DNA from: Anastrepha obliqua
Lineage: Eukaryota; Arthropoda; Insecta; Diptera; Tephritidae
Direction of reading: 5' to 3'
Assembly: GCF_027943255.1 (NCBI RefSeq)
Contig: NC_072893.1
Coordinates: 22,776,001-22,840,000 of the forward strand
DNA: 64,000 nt
A program made the position numbers and the translations under genes. The notes under the pieces were generated by a model, which saw only the letters and a list, made by a program, of their open reading frames with translations, made no database searches and had not been told where the DNA came from. Every line of letters begins with the position of its first letter. The first letter of the stretch is position 1. This document shows, in pieces, positions 29,346-41,190 of this stretch.

Positions 29346-31440
29346 TTATGTACACCCCTCATATAAAATATCACTATTAGCTTTGGCAAATAGAAAATAA
29401 AACTCACTATTGCATTGCATTCAAATTACATTTTTTTGGTGTAAAAAATGCTGGTGTTTATTTATCAGTTGTTGAAAAGCGAAAGCCAGACACAAATGGG
29501 GGGAAAAAGCGAAATCAATTAAACAAATAAAAATAATAATTCGAACAACAAATGCTGCAGTGGAAAATCTTCACTAAACACTTGAGCCGATTTTTCGCTG
29601 ATGTTGGCGCGGCGAGCGGGTGCAAAGAGACATGGCATACAAATTTCGCTACTATCCGCTTAAATTTTCAAACAAACTCTGTGGTATTAAAATGATAATT
29701 AATTGTGCGTTTGAAATCGACGCGAATGTAGGCCGTCCGTCGAGTCTGTTGTGCTTTGTTTCGAATTCGCTCACCCGCGCGCGAATCTCAACCATTGCCT
29801 GCCGTAGCTTTAATTATTCCAAGTAGCTGCGTATATGGCTCAGATAAAATAGAATTTCACACAAAAACTCGGTGCAAACTACCAAGACAATTCAACGAAT
29901 GCGAACAGTAGACAAGAAAAAAAAAACAAAAACAAAAAAGATGTACTCCCAGAAGATTGAGCACCTGACGTAACGCAGTCTCAGTGAGGCGCGTTGCGGC
30001 GAAGGTGAGGAAATACATGGATATAAATATAAATGACACGTAGACCCCCTGGAGGCGCTGTTTTATAGATACACACACACACACACATACATACAAAAAA
30101 GTTCGCACAGCTCAATGTGAAAGAAATTTTTAACGCACAAAGCAAAAGAAACAAAAAATTAAATAAATAAACAAATGGCAAGTAAACTGCTGGGTAGCCA
30201 AAACTAAACGAAAACATTTCCATTTTTATATAATAATTCTTAATTACATCGCATGTCTTGGTGCGCAAATTTCTCACTGGGCCTAATTGGTTGTGTACAC
30301 ACCAGAGACCTGCATGGCTCACTGTTTTCTTGAGTTGTTCATACGTTAAATTTCTTGCTTCACATTCAGTCAATTGAACCAAAATATTTGGTCATGTGCA
30401 GTCAGCTCATGCAGGCGAACGCGTAGTTCAGCTCAGTCAACACGTATGATCTAATGTCTTCGGCTCAAATCTAATCATTGAACAAAAAGCAGCATTGAAT
30501 GAAATTAGCATCGGCCTTTACGTTCAAACGATCAAACTTGTTCAAAGAAGTAATTGTCATTATTGTAAATAGCACATGTTCGAGCACTCGAGCGTTGGCG
30601 TACAATGTACGCTGTAAATTGCGTTTCGTATTTGAAAGGATTGGTTGGTTTCAGCAATGTTTCCTTATTTACATTATTTTCTTTCGTGTTTTACTATAAG
30701 TTTTAAGAAAAAAAAAAAACAAATATGAAAATATAGTGTTTTTGCTTTAAAATTTTGCTTTTACTTTGCTATCGTTAGTTACAAGCAAAAACTCATGCGG
30801 GATCATACGTGTTCAAACCGGCTCATTTGGCTCTATAGCCCTTTTATTCTTGCTCAAAAAAATGAATGTATAGCCGAACGAGCAAATACCCGAAACGGCT
30901 GCTATGAAGACGATTGGTGATAGCATCGGAGAGCTAAAACGCAGCACATGATTTGATTGAGCTGAAATAAACAATGACAATAACTTATTTGAACAAGTTC
31001 AATCATTTGAACGCAAAGGCCTGTTTTTTTGTTCAAGCGAAGCGTATGAATGTTTTACACTGAGCCGGTGCAGTTCTCTGGTACACACCAACCTCTACTC
31101 ATACATTTGTATGTTTGTGTGTTTGTAAGCGTCTCCACTAACAATCGAGGTGCTGATGCCAACCGTTGCTGGAGCTTAGACTGACACTGACAGCTTTTTG
31201 TGCCGCCTACCAAACAACCAGTCAGCCCCGCTAGTGTTTTTTCTTGCTTCTTTGTCAAATCAGCAGGTAAAAGAACGCCAAGTGGGACGGGCAGGTTAAT
31301 TTGTTCCTGTATTCTTGTATTTCATTTTCCCACTTCAAAATTCTCTGTTCAAACTTTGCATGATTTCTTACGCTACATAAATACTATGACTGCGCTTATA
31401 CACTAAGAGTTGAGTTTACAGTGGCGGGCATGAATATGCG
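29346..31440. other. Long non-coding, apparently unique stretch
   Basis: No transposon match or protein motif. A CA microsatellite lies at 30070-30087. Base composition is more balanced than in the A-rich islands, so this may be ordinary intergenic or intronic DNA. Confidence 0.45.
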
Positions 31441-32330
31441 GCGCCCTTTGAAAAAAAAAAACAAATAAAAAAGAAATAAAAAAGTAAAAATATTAAAAAA
31501 AAAATTATTAAAACAAAATATTAAAAAAAATATTAACAAAAAATATATAAAAAAAAATATATTAAAAAAAAATATATTAAAAAAAAATATATTTAAAAAA
31601 AAATATTTAAAAAATTATTGAAAAAAAATATTGAAAAAAGAATATTAAAACAAAATATATTAAAAAAAATATGTTAAAAAAATTGATATTAAAAAAATAT
31701 TTAAAAACAAAATATTGAAAAAAATGTATTAAAAAAATATATATGTATATAAGAAAAAAATATTTAAAAAAATATATATAAAAAAATATATAAACAAAAT
31801 TAAAAAAAAAATATATTAAAAAAAATGTATATTAAAAAAAAATAGTGTCGACAGTGTAGGCAGGCATTTGCTATGCAGTTGTCCCGGTCTAGCCAGAAGT
31901 CAACTCGCTCTTCTAGGCTCTCCAACAATTGACAATCTTTCAGTACTCTCGGACCGGAAAATCGAATCTCTCATTAAATTCTCGAAACGAATAAATATCT
32001 TGGACCAAAATATATAGTAAAACTCTCGGTTAGGTGGGGAAATCATACAAGATAATGAGCTCTAGGGCAACACAACCAACCAACCAAAAAAAAATATTAA
32101 AAAAAAATATTAAAAAAAAATATTAAAAAAAAATATATTAAAAAAAATATATTGAAAAAAATATTATATTATATTTAAAAAGAAATCAATTTGTAATTTT
32201 ATATATTTATTAAAAAAAAAGATGATTTAAAATGAAATTAAAACAATTTTTTTGAAATCGGAATTAAAAAAAAAACTAGTTTTCTTATTCAAAAATATCC
32301 AATATTTAAATACAAAGCACGCATTCTTAC
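31441..32330. repeat. A-rich island (TTAAAAAAAATATA-type repeats), split by a retrotransposon tail
   Basis: 31447-31843 and 32088-32265 are runs of ATATTAAAAAAAA-type units with A almost only on the + strand. Between them lies a piece of a non-LTR element (31850-32087). Confidence 0.9.
31850..32087 (+). pseudogene. Non-LTR 3' tail inside an A-rich island (same family as 45270-45740)
   Basis: GGCAGGCATTTGCTATGCAG opens a frame with RHLLCSCPGLARSQLALLGS and PTIDNLSVLSDRKIESLIKF, the end of the C-terminal knuckle region, followed by a 3' UTR GATAATGAGCTCTAGGGCAA and a tail of CCAACCAACCAAA. It is closely similar to 45475-45735, with a shortened 3' UTR. The copy is bounded on both sides by A-rich repeat. 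Confidence 0.85.
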
Positions 32331-32394
32331 CTAAACATTTTTCTCATCGGCATCCCCCTGACCGTTGTTAAAGGGGAATTACACAACTTATTTC

Positions 32395-32830
32395 TCAGGA
32401 AAACGTAGAAAAAATGGAGCTCCATTTCCTCATGTGCTATTTCGAAAACTATGTGGTCCCAATACATAGACGGAGGACTCAGAAAGTCCTCACGACTCCA
32501 CGCCATTCGTGTTTACCAGTCATTGGACGATCGACTCATACGCGGAAAGCAAGGTTTACCATTTAATCCCCATTGCAGAAGCTGTGGCGACCTTTCAGTG
32601 AAGGAGACTATTGAGCACTTTCTCTTTGAATGTGCGGGTTTGGCAGCTCGACGATTAAGATCACTGGATGCTCCTTTTTTTGATAGCCTAGGGCAGTGCG
32701 CCAAGCTAAATCCCATCAATCTTCTCTATTAGATCAACAGCTCTGGCTGATTGCAGGTATCTGCCTGTTGGAGATCTTATAATGGTAGCAAAACAGCGCT
32801 TTAGTGCTACTCCCTAAGTAGCAGAGTGTT
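32395..32830 (+). pseudogene. Non-LTR retrotransposon C-terminal tail with CCHC knuckle
   Basis: The frame at 32451-32732 gives RLHAIRVYQSLDDRLIRGKQ and PHCRSCGDLSVKETIEHFLF and ECAGLAARRLRSLDAPFFDS: a C-x2-C...H-x4-C knuckle typical of the end of R1/LOA/I-type ORF2. The frame continues past a TAG at about 32730 to INSSG and VSACWRSYNGSKTALVLLPK with a stop near 32815, so only the last residues are affected by that stop. RNase H upstream is missing. Confidence 0.75.
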
Positions 32831-33154
32831 ACTTCATTCATATCGCCTACTTAACTACCAGGCTATTTGTGAATTTCTCGCGCGAAAAATGTTTCAACTT
32901 CAGTAATCGAGGTTTTTCTTTTTAATTCTCAAAAGAACCGAAGTTCCGAACTGCAAGTAAATTACCGCTAATTTTGTCTTATGAGTCATATGAGGGCCAG
33001 TGCTTCCCAGTTAACTGCTTCTGGCATTTTATTTGCTCGGTGCGTTTGTTTATTGTCATCAAGTAAAATCAGGTCGTATTGCCTCTTTTGCTAATCTGGT
33101 CTGTTTTGGAGCTATTTTTTCCCGTTGTTGTTGTTACTGGATCATTGAACACCC
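32831..33154. other. Non-coding spacer
   Basis: No gene or repeat recognised. Confidence 0.35.
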
Positions 33155-33660
33155 TTGCTAGGTCCGAGCGGAACTTTTTCCATTCATATTCCCTCAAGGG
33201 AGGAGCAAAATTTCCAGGCAAGGCATGGCAACGATATGTTTACGAATGGCTCAATGTTTGACGGAAGAGTTGGTGGGGGAGTATTCTGTAAGGAGTTCCC
33301 CATCAAGGCCAAATTTGGGTTTTCGGTTCACTGTAGTATTTTCGAAGCGGTAATAGTCGCAATTAAGGAAGCAGTGGATTGGCTGCTGACTTCTGTAATT
33401 GCAGTAAAGGATGTAAATATCAACTCCGACAGCCAAAAGGCAATTAGGGCTTTGGGCTCGTTGTTTATGCCTTCAAAATTAGCTGGGGAATGCCTGATTT
33501 CTCTCTCGATTGCATCCGAATACTTCGATACTTGGCTCATATGTGTTCTCGGTCACATAGAGGGAAACTGCTGGGCTTAGGAGGTGTCTAGACAGGGGAC
33601 CCTAAAGACGGTTTCATCGGATGACCTGCTCCTGAAAAGATGGACCTCTCGTTAACTCAG
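33155..33660 (+). pseudogene. RNase H domain of a LOA/R1-like non-LTR element, catalytically broken
   Basis: The frame 33155-33580 gives FTNGSMFDGRVGGGVFCKEF, AIKEAVDWLL, DVNINSDSQKAIRALGSLF and CVLGHIEGNCWA. In an active enzyme the first motif would be TDGS, so Asp is replaced by Asn; the Glu motif is also changed (FEAV); the central SDSQ Asp remains. A stop follows WA at 33578; the downstream SRQGTLKTVSS and LLKRW continue in frame. Truncated on both sides. Confidence 0.8.
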
Positions 33661-33804
33661 CGACTGCTGAGCTAGTGCGTAAACGTGCAAGGTCGCGAGT
33701 TCGTTCTGGCCACGGTGGCTTGACGTTGCGTAATGCACTCAAATCTCAGAATGTTAGCCCAGACCCAATCAGCATAAAAGATGCCATTTTAGAACCACTG
33801 TTTT

Positions 33805-34295
33805 TGTTTGTTAGTCGAACCATCTTGATTTGACTATGAGTTTGCCTATGTCGTCTATTTGATTTTCTGCAATTTCTTTCAAGTTAACTAACGAGATTTC
33901 TCCCAGAATTCTATGTCGTAGCGAACCTAGACTTGAACACTCACACAGATTGTGAAATATGTAGTGTTTCCTTAGACTCTTCTTAATTGCAGCTCTACAC
34001 ATCTATCGTTGTACGGTCACCTCATCTTCTTGGCTTTGGCTCCCAAAGGTCACTCGCCGGTTATTGTTGACATAATTCTGAATATGTCTGCTCGTGGCTT
34101 TCTTAAAAACTCACCAGTTTTGGATTTGTTGAAATTGGGCCACGTTTGTTTAGTTATTTTGCAGGTATCCGTCTTAGTCCATCTGCCTAAGCGAGAAGAT
34201 CTCCTTTTTGCGTACACCTTGGGGACAGCCTCTTTCTAACGCTTCGGATTCGTTATAGGATGACCCCTGTCTAGCCAGTTCATCAGCTTCAGGGA
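33805..34295 (-). pseudogene. LOA/R1-like RNase H end and CCHC tail, opposite orientation
   Basis: Minus strand: ADELARQGC near 34290 (end of RNase H), RWTKTDTCKITKQTWPNFNK and KTGEFLRKPRADIFRIMSTI and TGE (stop), KAKKMRLPYND-like residues, then HYIFHNLCECSSLGSLRHRI and LGEISLVNLKEIAENQIDDI. It is the region that would follow the RNase H at 33155-33660, but it lies in the reverse direction, so the two are separate copies or an inverted rearrangement. Confidence 0.78.
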
Positions 34296-35400
34296 GTAGG
34301 GAGAACAGGAAGAGATGAGTATATCCGTTGCATTGACGCAAGGCTGAGATGCGTATGGAATACTCGAAGAAACATTGACCACGAAATATGTAAGAAAAAC
34401 CCGATCTGCAACTGATACCGATTTACATGTCCGCCACTGTAGTACCTACCCATCCGTAAATATACATGTAATTTATTTTTCTCTGTATGTAAGTATGTTT
34501 GTCCATATGTGAGCCAGCATTATTATGCCTGGGAAATTTCTTACGCTTTTCGCGCTTTCATGGTGCGCTTTTTATACTTTGTACGAGTTTATTAGAAGCT
34601 GTGTTTTTTTTCTTCCTTAGCGCAGCGAGTTGTTCAACTCAAATTAGCGGTAAAATATAATCAACCACTGTTATTATGTTTTCGTTTTACCGTGGCTTAG
34701 TTTAAGTTACCACGTTTTTGCGAGCTACTCCAACTCAACGTGTTCTTGTTATTGTTGTTTCGGGTAATTTGTTACGCTAAATATACACCAACAATAAAAA
34801 GACGCCGCTGTTGTTGCTCGTTTTAGGTCCCCTCTTAATTTGGGCTGCCATCGAAATGGGTGAAGAAAACAAAGAAGTAAAGAAAAAAATCGTGTAAAGT
34901 CGTTCATGAAGAGTTTTCAACACCTATACACACATACACAGGTATAGATATGTATGTGTGTACACTTCTACAAATATTCAGAGCTAAAAATGGTGAAAAT
35001 AAAAATATTTTGTTTTTAGTTCTTATGACTAACTCGTTTTAAAGTTGTTAACGATTTGTCTTTCGAAAAAAGCTGAGCAAATTTATTAAAATTTACTAGG
35101 TTAGTCTATTTATGTATGCATTTCTATATAATTATATGGCATGGAAAACAATAGCCCATATAAATTGGAGTAATAATAAACGGGTTTTAAAAACGTTATT
35201 AAAAGTTATAAAATCATTCAATTAAATTAAATGCGTATAAATAAAATATGAAATAATGAAAATAAATGCTGAAATAATAAATATTAGTTGGAGGAAAATG
35301 AAATCCTATAAATAATAAAAATGCTAGAAAGCTATAATAGAAATTTGAACTAAAAATGTGTGAATTAATTAAAACAAGTAAATCAGAAGTAAATTAACTC
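34296..35400. other. Non-coding stretch
   Basis: TATG/CATA microsatellite near 34930-34970; no gene recognised. Confidence 0.4.
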
Positions 35401-36240
35401 GACGCGCGCTGATAAATGAACAAAAAAAAAAAAATGAAAAAAAACAAACAAAAAAACAACAAATAAAAATAAAAAAAATTACAAACAAATTTTCAATAAA
35501 ATAATTTTAAAAAACTTGTAAATAAAATAAATAAAAAAAAATTTAATAAAATAAGTTGTAAACAATTTTTTTTTAAATTTGATATAAAAACATAAAAAAA
35601 TTTTAAATAAAATAACTTAAGAAAAGTAAAATAAAAGAAAGTAAAAAAAATTAAAATAATAAAAAAAGTAAAACAAAGTAGAAAAAAAATATAATTAAAA
35701 AATAGAAAATATAAATATTAATAAAATAAAAATTAAAAAAAATTAAATAAATTAAAAAAAAAAATTAAATGAAATAAATAAAAAAAAAATTGGAAAAATA
35801 CACTAAAACAAATTTTAAATAAAATAAATTTAAAAAACTTTTAAATAAAATAAATTTTAAAAACTTTTAAATAAAATAAATTAAAAAAAAAATTGAATAA
35901 AATAAGTTGTAAACAATTTTTTTTAAATTTGAAATAAAATACATTAAAAAAATTTTAAATAAAATAACTTAAGAAAAGTAAAATAAAAGATAGTAAAAAA
36001 AAATTAAAAAAGTAAAAATAATAAAAAAAGTAAAACAAAGTAGAAAAAAATATAAAAAATAGAAAATATAAATAGTAATAAAATAAAAATTAAAAAAAAA
36101 TTAAATAAATTAAAAAAAAATTAAATAAATTAAAAAAAAATTAAATAAATTAAAAAAAAATTAAATAAAGTAAAAAAAAAATTATATGAAATAAATTAAA
36201 AAAATAGAAATAAAATACATTAAAAAAAATTAAAAAAAAG
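35401..36240. repeat. A-rich island with a 351-bp tandem duplication
   Basis: Mostly AAATAAA-type sequence on the + strand. The word AAGTTGTAAACAATTTTTTT occurs at 35553 and 35904, followed in both by ATAACTTAAGAAAAGTAAAA and AAAGTAAAACAAAGTAGAAA, so about 350 bp is duplicated in tandem. 36100-36180 has four short TTAAATAAATTAAAAAAAAA units. Confidence 0.88.
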
Positions 36241-36335
36241 GTTTGTGTTGTGAGTTTGTGCTTTTACCCTTTTGTTTTGTTTTCGAAAGGCTTGAAAAAA
36301 TATTATTTTTTGGAATTTTTAAAAACTGCTATGTA

Positions 36336-36640
36336 CGACTGTACCAATACAATACACGTACAAAAATTTAAAAAAATATTACAATAAAATCGGTTCATAA
36401 GTCTTCGAGAAATCGAGACCACCGTGTTCAGAAAAGTCGTTTTGGGAAAAACGCGTTTAAAGTCTTCATTGGCCGTTGTAACTCACTACCTGCACTTATT
36501 GCATTGCATTATTATAACTTCGTCAATTTTCAAGATTTTAAGTTACATTTTTTTACATATTTTTGAATACATCTACTTTAAGAAAATGCAAAAAAAAATC
36601 CATGTTTTTAGAAAAATCACAGCGGTGTTCCCCCTTAAAT
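36336..36640 (+). mobile_element. MITE-like end related to TIR element II
   Basis: CATAAGTCTTCGAGAAATCG, GTTTTGGGAAAAACGCGTTT, CTACTTTAAGAAAATGCAAA and a terminus GTGTTCCCCCTTAA resemble the right part of element II in order and wording (GTTTTGAGAAAAATGCATTC, ACTTTAAGAAAATACAAAAA). The other end cannot be placed in the A-rich surroundings. Class unknown. Confidence 0.45.
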
Positions 36641-38735
36641 AAACGAAAGTAAAAAATTTTAAATAAAATGAATAAACAAAATATAAAACTAATTAAATAA
36701 TATAAATTAAAAAAGTAAAATTTAAATAAGCAAACAAAAATTTTTAAATGAAATAAATAAATTAGAAAAAAAAAATTAAATAAAAGAAATAAAAAAAAAC
36801 TTTAAATAAAAGAAATAGAAAAGAAATTTTAAATAAAATGAAATTTGAAATAAAACACATTAAAAAAATTTAAATAAAATAGATAAAAGTTAAAAAAATA
36901 AAATCAAATAAATTAAAAAAAGGTAAAATAATAAAAATAAAAAAATTAAAAAAAAAAAACACAAAGTAAAAAAATACAAATAAAAAAGTAAAAAAGTAAA
37001 AAAAAACACAAAGTAATTAAAAAAAAATAAGAATTAAAAAACTAAAATTTAAATAAATTAAAAAAATTTAAATAAAATAAATTGAAAAAAAAAATTAAAT
37101 TTTGAAATAATTAGTGCATTTAATTAAAGTTAAAAAAATTCAATAAAAACTAATATAAAATATGCATATACAAAAAAAAAACAACTAAAAACCATGAACA
37201 AAACATTAAAAAAAAAATTTAAAAACAGATATAAACATTTAGAATGTTAAAAAGATAAACTAATTTTTTTAACGATAAAAAATAAAAAATATTTAAAAGA
37301 TAAAAAAAATTAAAAAAAAATAATAAAAGTGTAAAATTCTAAAAGGATAAAAAACAAAAAGATGACAAAAAAAAAATTAAAAATTTTGAAAAGATAAAAA
37401 AATAAGAAATATTAAAAGATAAAGAAATAAAAAATATTAAAATGCTAAGGAAATAAAAAATATTAAAAAGATAAAAAAAAAAATGAAAATGATAAAATAA
37501 AAAAAATTTTAAATTTTAAAAAGATAAAAAAGTAAGAAATATTAAAAATATAAAAAAATAAATAAGAATTTTTATAAATAAAAACATTAGGAAGATTAAA
37601 CAAAAATCTACTAAAAAGATAAACGAAAAAATTAAGAAAAAAATGGAATAAAAAAATAAAATTAAAAATAATAATATTAAAAGACTATAATAAAAAATGG
37701 AAAAATAAAAAACTAAACAAACAAAAAAATGTCAAAAAGGTTAAAAATATTAAAGAGATACAAAAATAAGAAATATCAATAATAAAAAACAGAAAACTAA
37801 AAAATTATAAATATAAAGAAATATAAAAAATATTAGAGAAACTAAATAAAAAAATATATATATGTTAAAAGGATAAACTAAAAAAAGAAAGATTAAAAAA
37901 AAAATAAAATATATTAAAAATATAAACTAAAAAACGAAGAAATATGGAATGGAGAAGATGAAATTCATAAACAAATAAAATTAAAAATATTGAAAGAATA
38001 TAATAAAAAAGGCAATTAAAAAAATTAATGAACAATTAAATAATTTAAAAATATAAAAAAATGAAATATAAAAAATATAAAAAAATAAAAAATAAAACAA
38101 ATATTAGAAAATAAATAAAAAATATATATATGTTAAAAACATAAACTAAAATAATCAAGGATACTTAAACAAGAAAAAAATTAATAGTAAAATTAAAAAT
38201 ATTAAAAAGATATAATAAATTAATGAACAATTTAATTAATTAAAAATTAGAGGGATAAGAAATAAAACATAAAAAAATAAAAAATATTAAAAATATTAAA
38301 AAGAAAAAAACTAAAAAATATTCAAAATGTAAAATTTATAAAATTGAAAGATGAACTAGAAAATGAAGAATATTAGAAGATGAAAAAAATAAATTAATTA
38401 AAAGTACTAAAAGGATAAAATAAGAAGAGCAATTGAAAATCTTAAGCAAAGAAAAATTTAAACTAAAGTAATAAATTGTACTGGAAATAAGGTATAAAAA
38501 AATTTAGAACATTAAGAAATAATAAGTAAACTGATGGCAAGTAACAATAAATAGGAAGCTGAAAAAAGTAATAACTAAAAAAATAAAATAGAATAGTGCG
38601 AAATTGGTTAATAATAGCGAAAATATAAAATTTAAATAATTCTAATAAATAATAAATAAAATTAAAAAGAAAAAAAAAGTAATAATAAAAAATGTTGTTG
38701 AAAAAGCAGAAATATTAAATTAAAAAAAAAAATTA
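36641..38735. repeat. A-rich island
   Basis: About 2 kb of AAATAAA, TTAAAAAGATAAAA and similar units with A almost only on the + strand. Recurrent word GATAAAAAAATAAGAAATATTA (37390-37560). No gene. Confidence 0.85.
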
Positions 38736-38736
38736 A
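38721..38736 (-). terminator. Pol III T-run terminator of tRNA-Arg
   Basis: A run of eleven A on the + strand, broken once by TT at its right side, gives oligo-T on the minus strand 8-20 nt after the tRNA 3' end. Confidence 0.75.
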
Positions 38737-38743
38737 GTTTCTG

Positions 38744-38816
38744 CGACCGTGACAGGACTCGAACCTGCAATCTTCGGATCCGAAGTCCGACGCCTTATCC
38801 ATTAGGCCACACGGTC
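38744..38816 (-). tRNA. tRNA-Arg (anticodon TCG)
   Basis: The minus strand gives a 73-nt cloverleaf. The acceptor stem GACCGTG pairs with CACGGTC, leaving G as discriminator. The D-arm carries the A box TGGCCTAATGG, the anticodon loop is CTTCGGA with TCG, and the T-arm carries the B box GGTTCGAGTCC. It decodes CGA-type arginine codons. There is no intron and no encoded CCA, as expected for a eukaryotic gene. Downstream on the minus strand (38721-38736) lie long T runs that can act as the Pol III terminator. It sits at the edge of an A-rich island, with an ordinary flank on the 5' side. Confidence 0.97.
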
Positions 38817-39496
38817 GTTGTATTCACACTCGCACAATGTTTCATTTAAGCACAGCGCGAGCGTGCGCATAGCAAACATAAGCAATTGTAACAACAAAAC
38901 CAACACACAGCGACAACAAACCATAGGCGAGGGTTTTTTGTTTGTGGCCGTTTGAGAATTTCTTAGTTCGCTACCATTGATTCGCTTATTCGTCAGCAGC
39001 ACTTTTGCGTTTTGCTAATTATGTACGCACGTATGTATTGCACAGAATATTTAAAGTGAAACAACTCGAAAATTTGTCAAAATAAAATTTCTAACTGCTA
39101 TTCATACAGAACCAGTAGATAAGTTCAAGATGAATAGTAAGCAAAAGATAAACTTGGTCTTTATTTTAAAATTCTGTCTCAACAGTTATGTTTCTCCACC
39201 CTGATGTTTCTCCTCATGTCACACCGCGTGACATCATCGTGTTGACATATTTCTTTTACATCTTCTGCTAAGAAAAAAAAGAAACAAAAAAATGCTTGTG
39301 TTATGTCTCTTTTGAAGAATGTGTGCGATGTGTGTGCTTGTTTCTCTTGTTGTAAATTATGGAATGCTTTATGGATAACATTCACCAACAACATTTGGTA
39401 ATTATGTGTATTGTTGGGCAGATATGTAGTCTTTTTTGAGAATTTATGTGTTGATTGAGTATAGCAATAAATACATTTGGGCAATTGAGGTAAATT
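38817..39496. other. Non-coding stretch upstream of tRNA-Arg
   Basis: No protein motifs; no second tRNA found. Confidence 0.4.
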
Positions 39497-39656
39497 TATT
39501 ATCACCTAAACAATTAGTTAATGAGATTTATATTGACTTAAATGGCAATTCATTATTTTGTGATGCTTGAACTTTTATTTATTTATTTTCGACTTTTGAA
39601 TATAATTTTTATTAGGATGTGCCTAGGCGTCTTGATTTTGTGAATTTAGATATTTT
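39497..39656. repeat. 160-bp direct repeat, left copy
   Basis: Contains AATTAGTTAATGAGATTTAT, ATTGACTTAAATGGCAA, TTTTATTTATTTATTTTCGA and GTGCCTAGGCGTCTTGATTT. The right copy is at 41029-41190. Confidence 0.9.
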
Positions 39657-39808
39657 AAAAATTCCATCTCCAACCAAAAATTAAAAATTTAATTAAAAGT
39701 CCTAAAAAAAGTTAAATTAAAAATATTAAAAAAATATAATAAAAACGGCAAATAAAGAAATTAAAGGTAAAATAATTTTTTTTATTTAAAAAAAATAAAA
39801 AAAATTTA

Positions 39809-40330
39809 TTGGTCTATGGATAAGTTCGTGCGGTTTTACAACAGATGGCGTAACTTGATTATTATTCCATCGATCCACATTTCCAAACATTCATTGGAGA
39901 GCTACTGTCGTAAGGCACAAACGTCAGTATAAGTTTTTTATTTGAAGCGTAAACAACAATATTTTTACCACACTTGAAAATGTCGAATTTCGTGCCAAAT
40001 AATGTGTTTTTGCGGGGAATTCTTTAATATGAAGAAAAAAGCAGCCGAAAGTCATCGTATCTTGGTGGAAGTTTATGGTGAGCATGCTCTAGCTGAGCGA
40101 ACGTGCCAGAAGTGGTTTGCACGCTTTAAAAGTGGTGATTTTGGCCGCGCCGCCAAAGTTCATGGATACCGAATTGGAGGAATTGCTCGATCAAGATCCG
40201 GCTCAAACGCAAGAAGAGGTTGCAAAAACTTTGGGAGTTGATCAATCAACTATTTCCAAACGTTTAAAAGCCATGGGAATGATCCGAAATTCAAATTTCG
40301 AAAAAAACCGCACGAACTTATTCATAGACC
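39809..40330 (+). mobile_element. mariner deletion derivative (~0.5 kb)
   Basis: Ends are inverted copies: TTGGTCTATGGATAAGTTCG at the left and, at the right, CGCACGAACTTATTCATAGACC, next to TA. Inside, from an ATG at 39980, the start of a mariner transposase is readable: MSNFVPNNVFLRGIL, then (frameshifted) KKKAAESHRILVEVYGEHAL, CQKWFARFKSGDF, (frameshifted again) PPKFMDTELEELLDQDPAQT and LGVDQSTISKRLKAMGMI. That is the paired helix-turn-helix DNA-binding part. The whole catalytic domain is deleted and the right end follows directly. It is a mauritiana/mellifera-like mariner, different from the one at 61472. Confidence 0.92.
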
Positions 40331-41028
40331 TATTAAAATATAAAAAAAAAATAAAATAAAATAATAATAAAAATTAAAAAAAAACACAATTAAAAAAAAA
40401 TTAAAAAAAATTAAAAAAAAAAAATTAACAAAAAAATTAAAAAAAGGAATTTAAAAAAATTAAAAAAAAAATAAAAATTAAATTTAAAAAAAAATTTAAC
40501 AAAATTTAAAAAAATTAAAAAAAAAAACTTAAAAATATTAAAGAGATAAAAAAAATTTATAAGATTAAATAAAAAAACTAAAATATTAAAAAGATAAAAA
40601 ATAGGAATATTGAAAAATAGGAATATTAAAGAGATGAAAAACTGAAAAAATAATAAAAAGATAAAAAACTGAGGAAAAAAAATATTAGAAAGACTAAATG
40701 AAAAAAAAAAATAAAAATATATTAAAACTAAAAAATGAAGAATATTAAAAATTCCATCTCCATAAAAAAAAATTAAATTAAAAATTCTATTAAAATAGAA
40801 TTAAAAATATTAAAATGATATAATAAAAAGGGCAATCAAAAAAATCAATGATAAAGTAAATAAATTAAAAATTAAATAAATTAAAAATTAAATAAATTGA
40901 AAACTAATTGAATTGAAAACTATTTAGATTAAAAATTAAAAAGATAACAAAATAAAAAAATAAATTATTGTATAAAAAATAAAAAAATAAATTAAAAAGA
41001 AAAAAAATATATATAATCATTTAAATTT
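40331..41028. repeat. A-rich island
   Basis: Runs of TTAAAAAAA and GATAAAAAA. The block AAAAATTCCATCTCCA with AATATTAAA..ATATAATAAAAA at 40745-40840 repeats 39660-39750. Confidence 0.85.
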
Positions 41029-41190
41029 ATTTTTATCTAAAAAATTAGTTAATGAGATTTATATTGACTTAAATGACAACTCATTTATTTGTGATTATTG
41101 AGCTCTTATTTATTTATTTTTTGACTTTTGAATATAATTTTTAATAGGTTGTGCCTAGGCGTCTTGATTTTGTGAATTTAAATATTTTGT
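41029..41190. repeat. 160-bp direct repeat, right copy
   Basis: Matches 39497-39656 with few changes (AATTAGTTAATGAGATTTAT, GTGCCTAGGCGTCTTGATTT). Confidence 0.9.

Noticed and set aside
33640..33760. Possible tRNA-like head around CGACTGCTGAGCTAGTGCGT and GGTCGCGAGTTCG
   Set aside because: The acceptor stem does not pair and the B-box match is poor; no second copy in the window.
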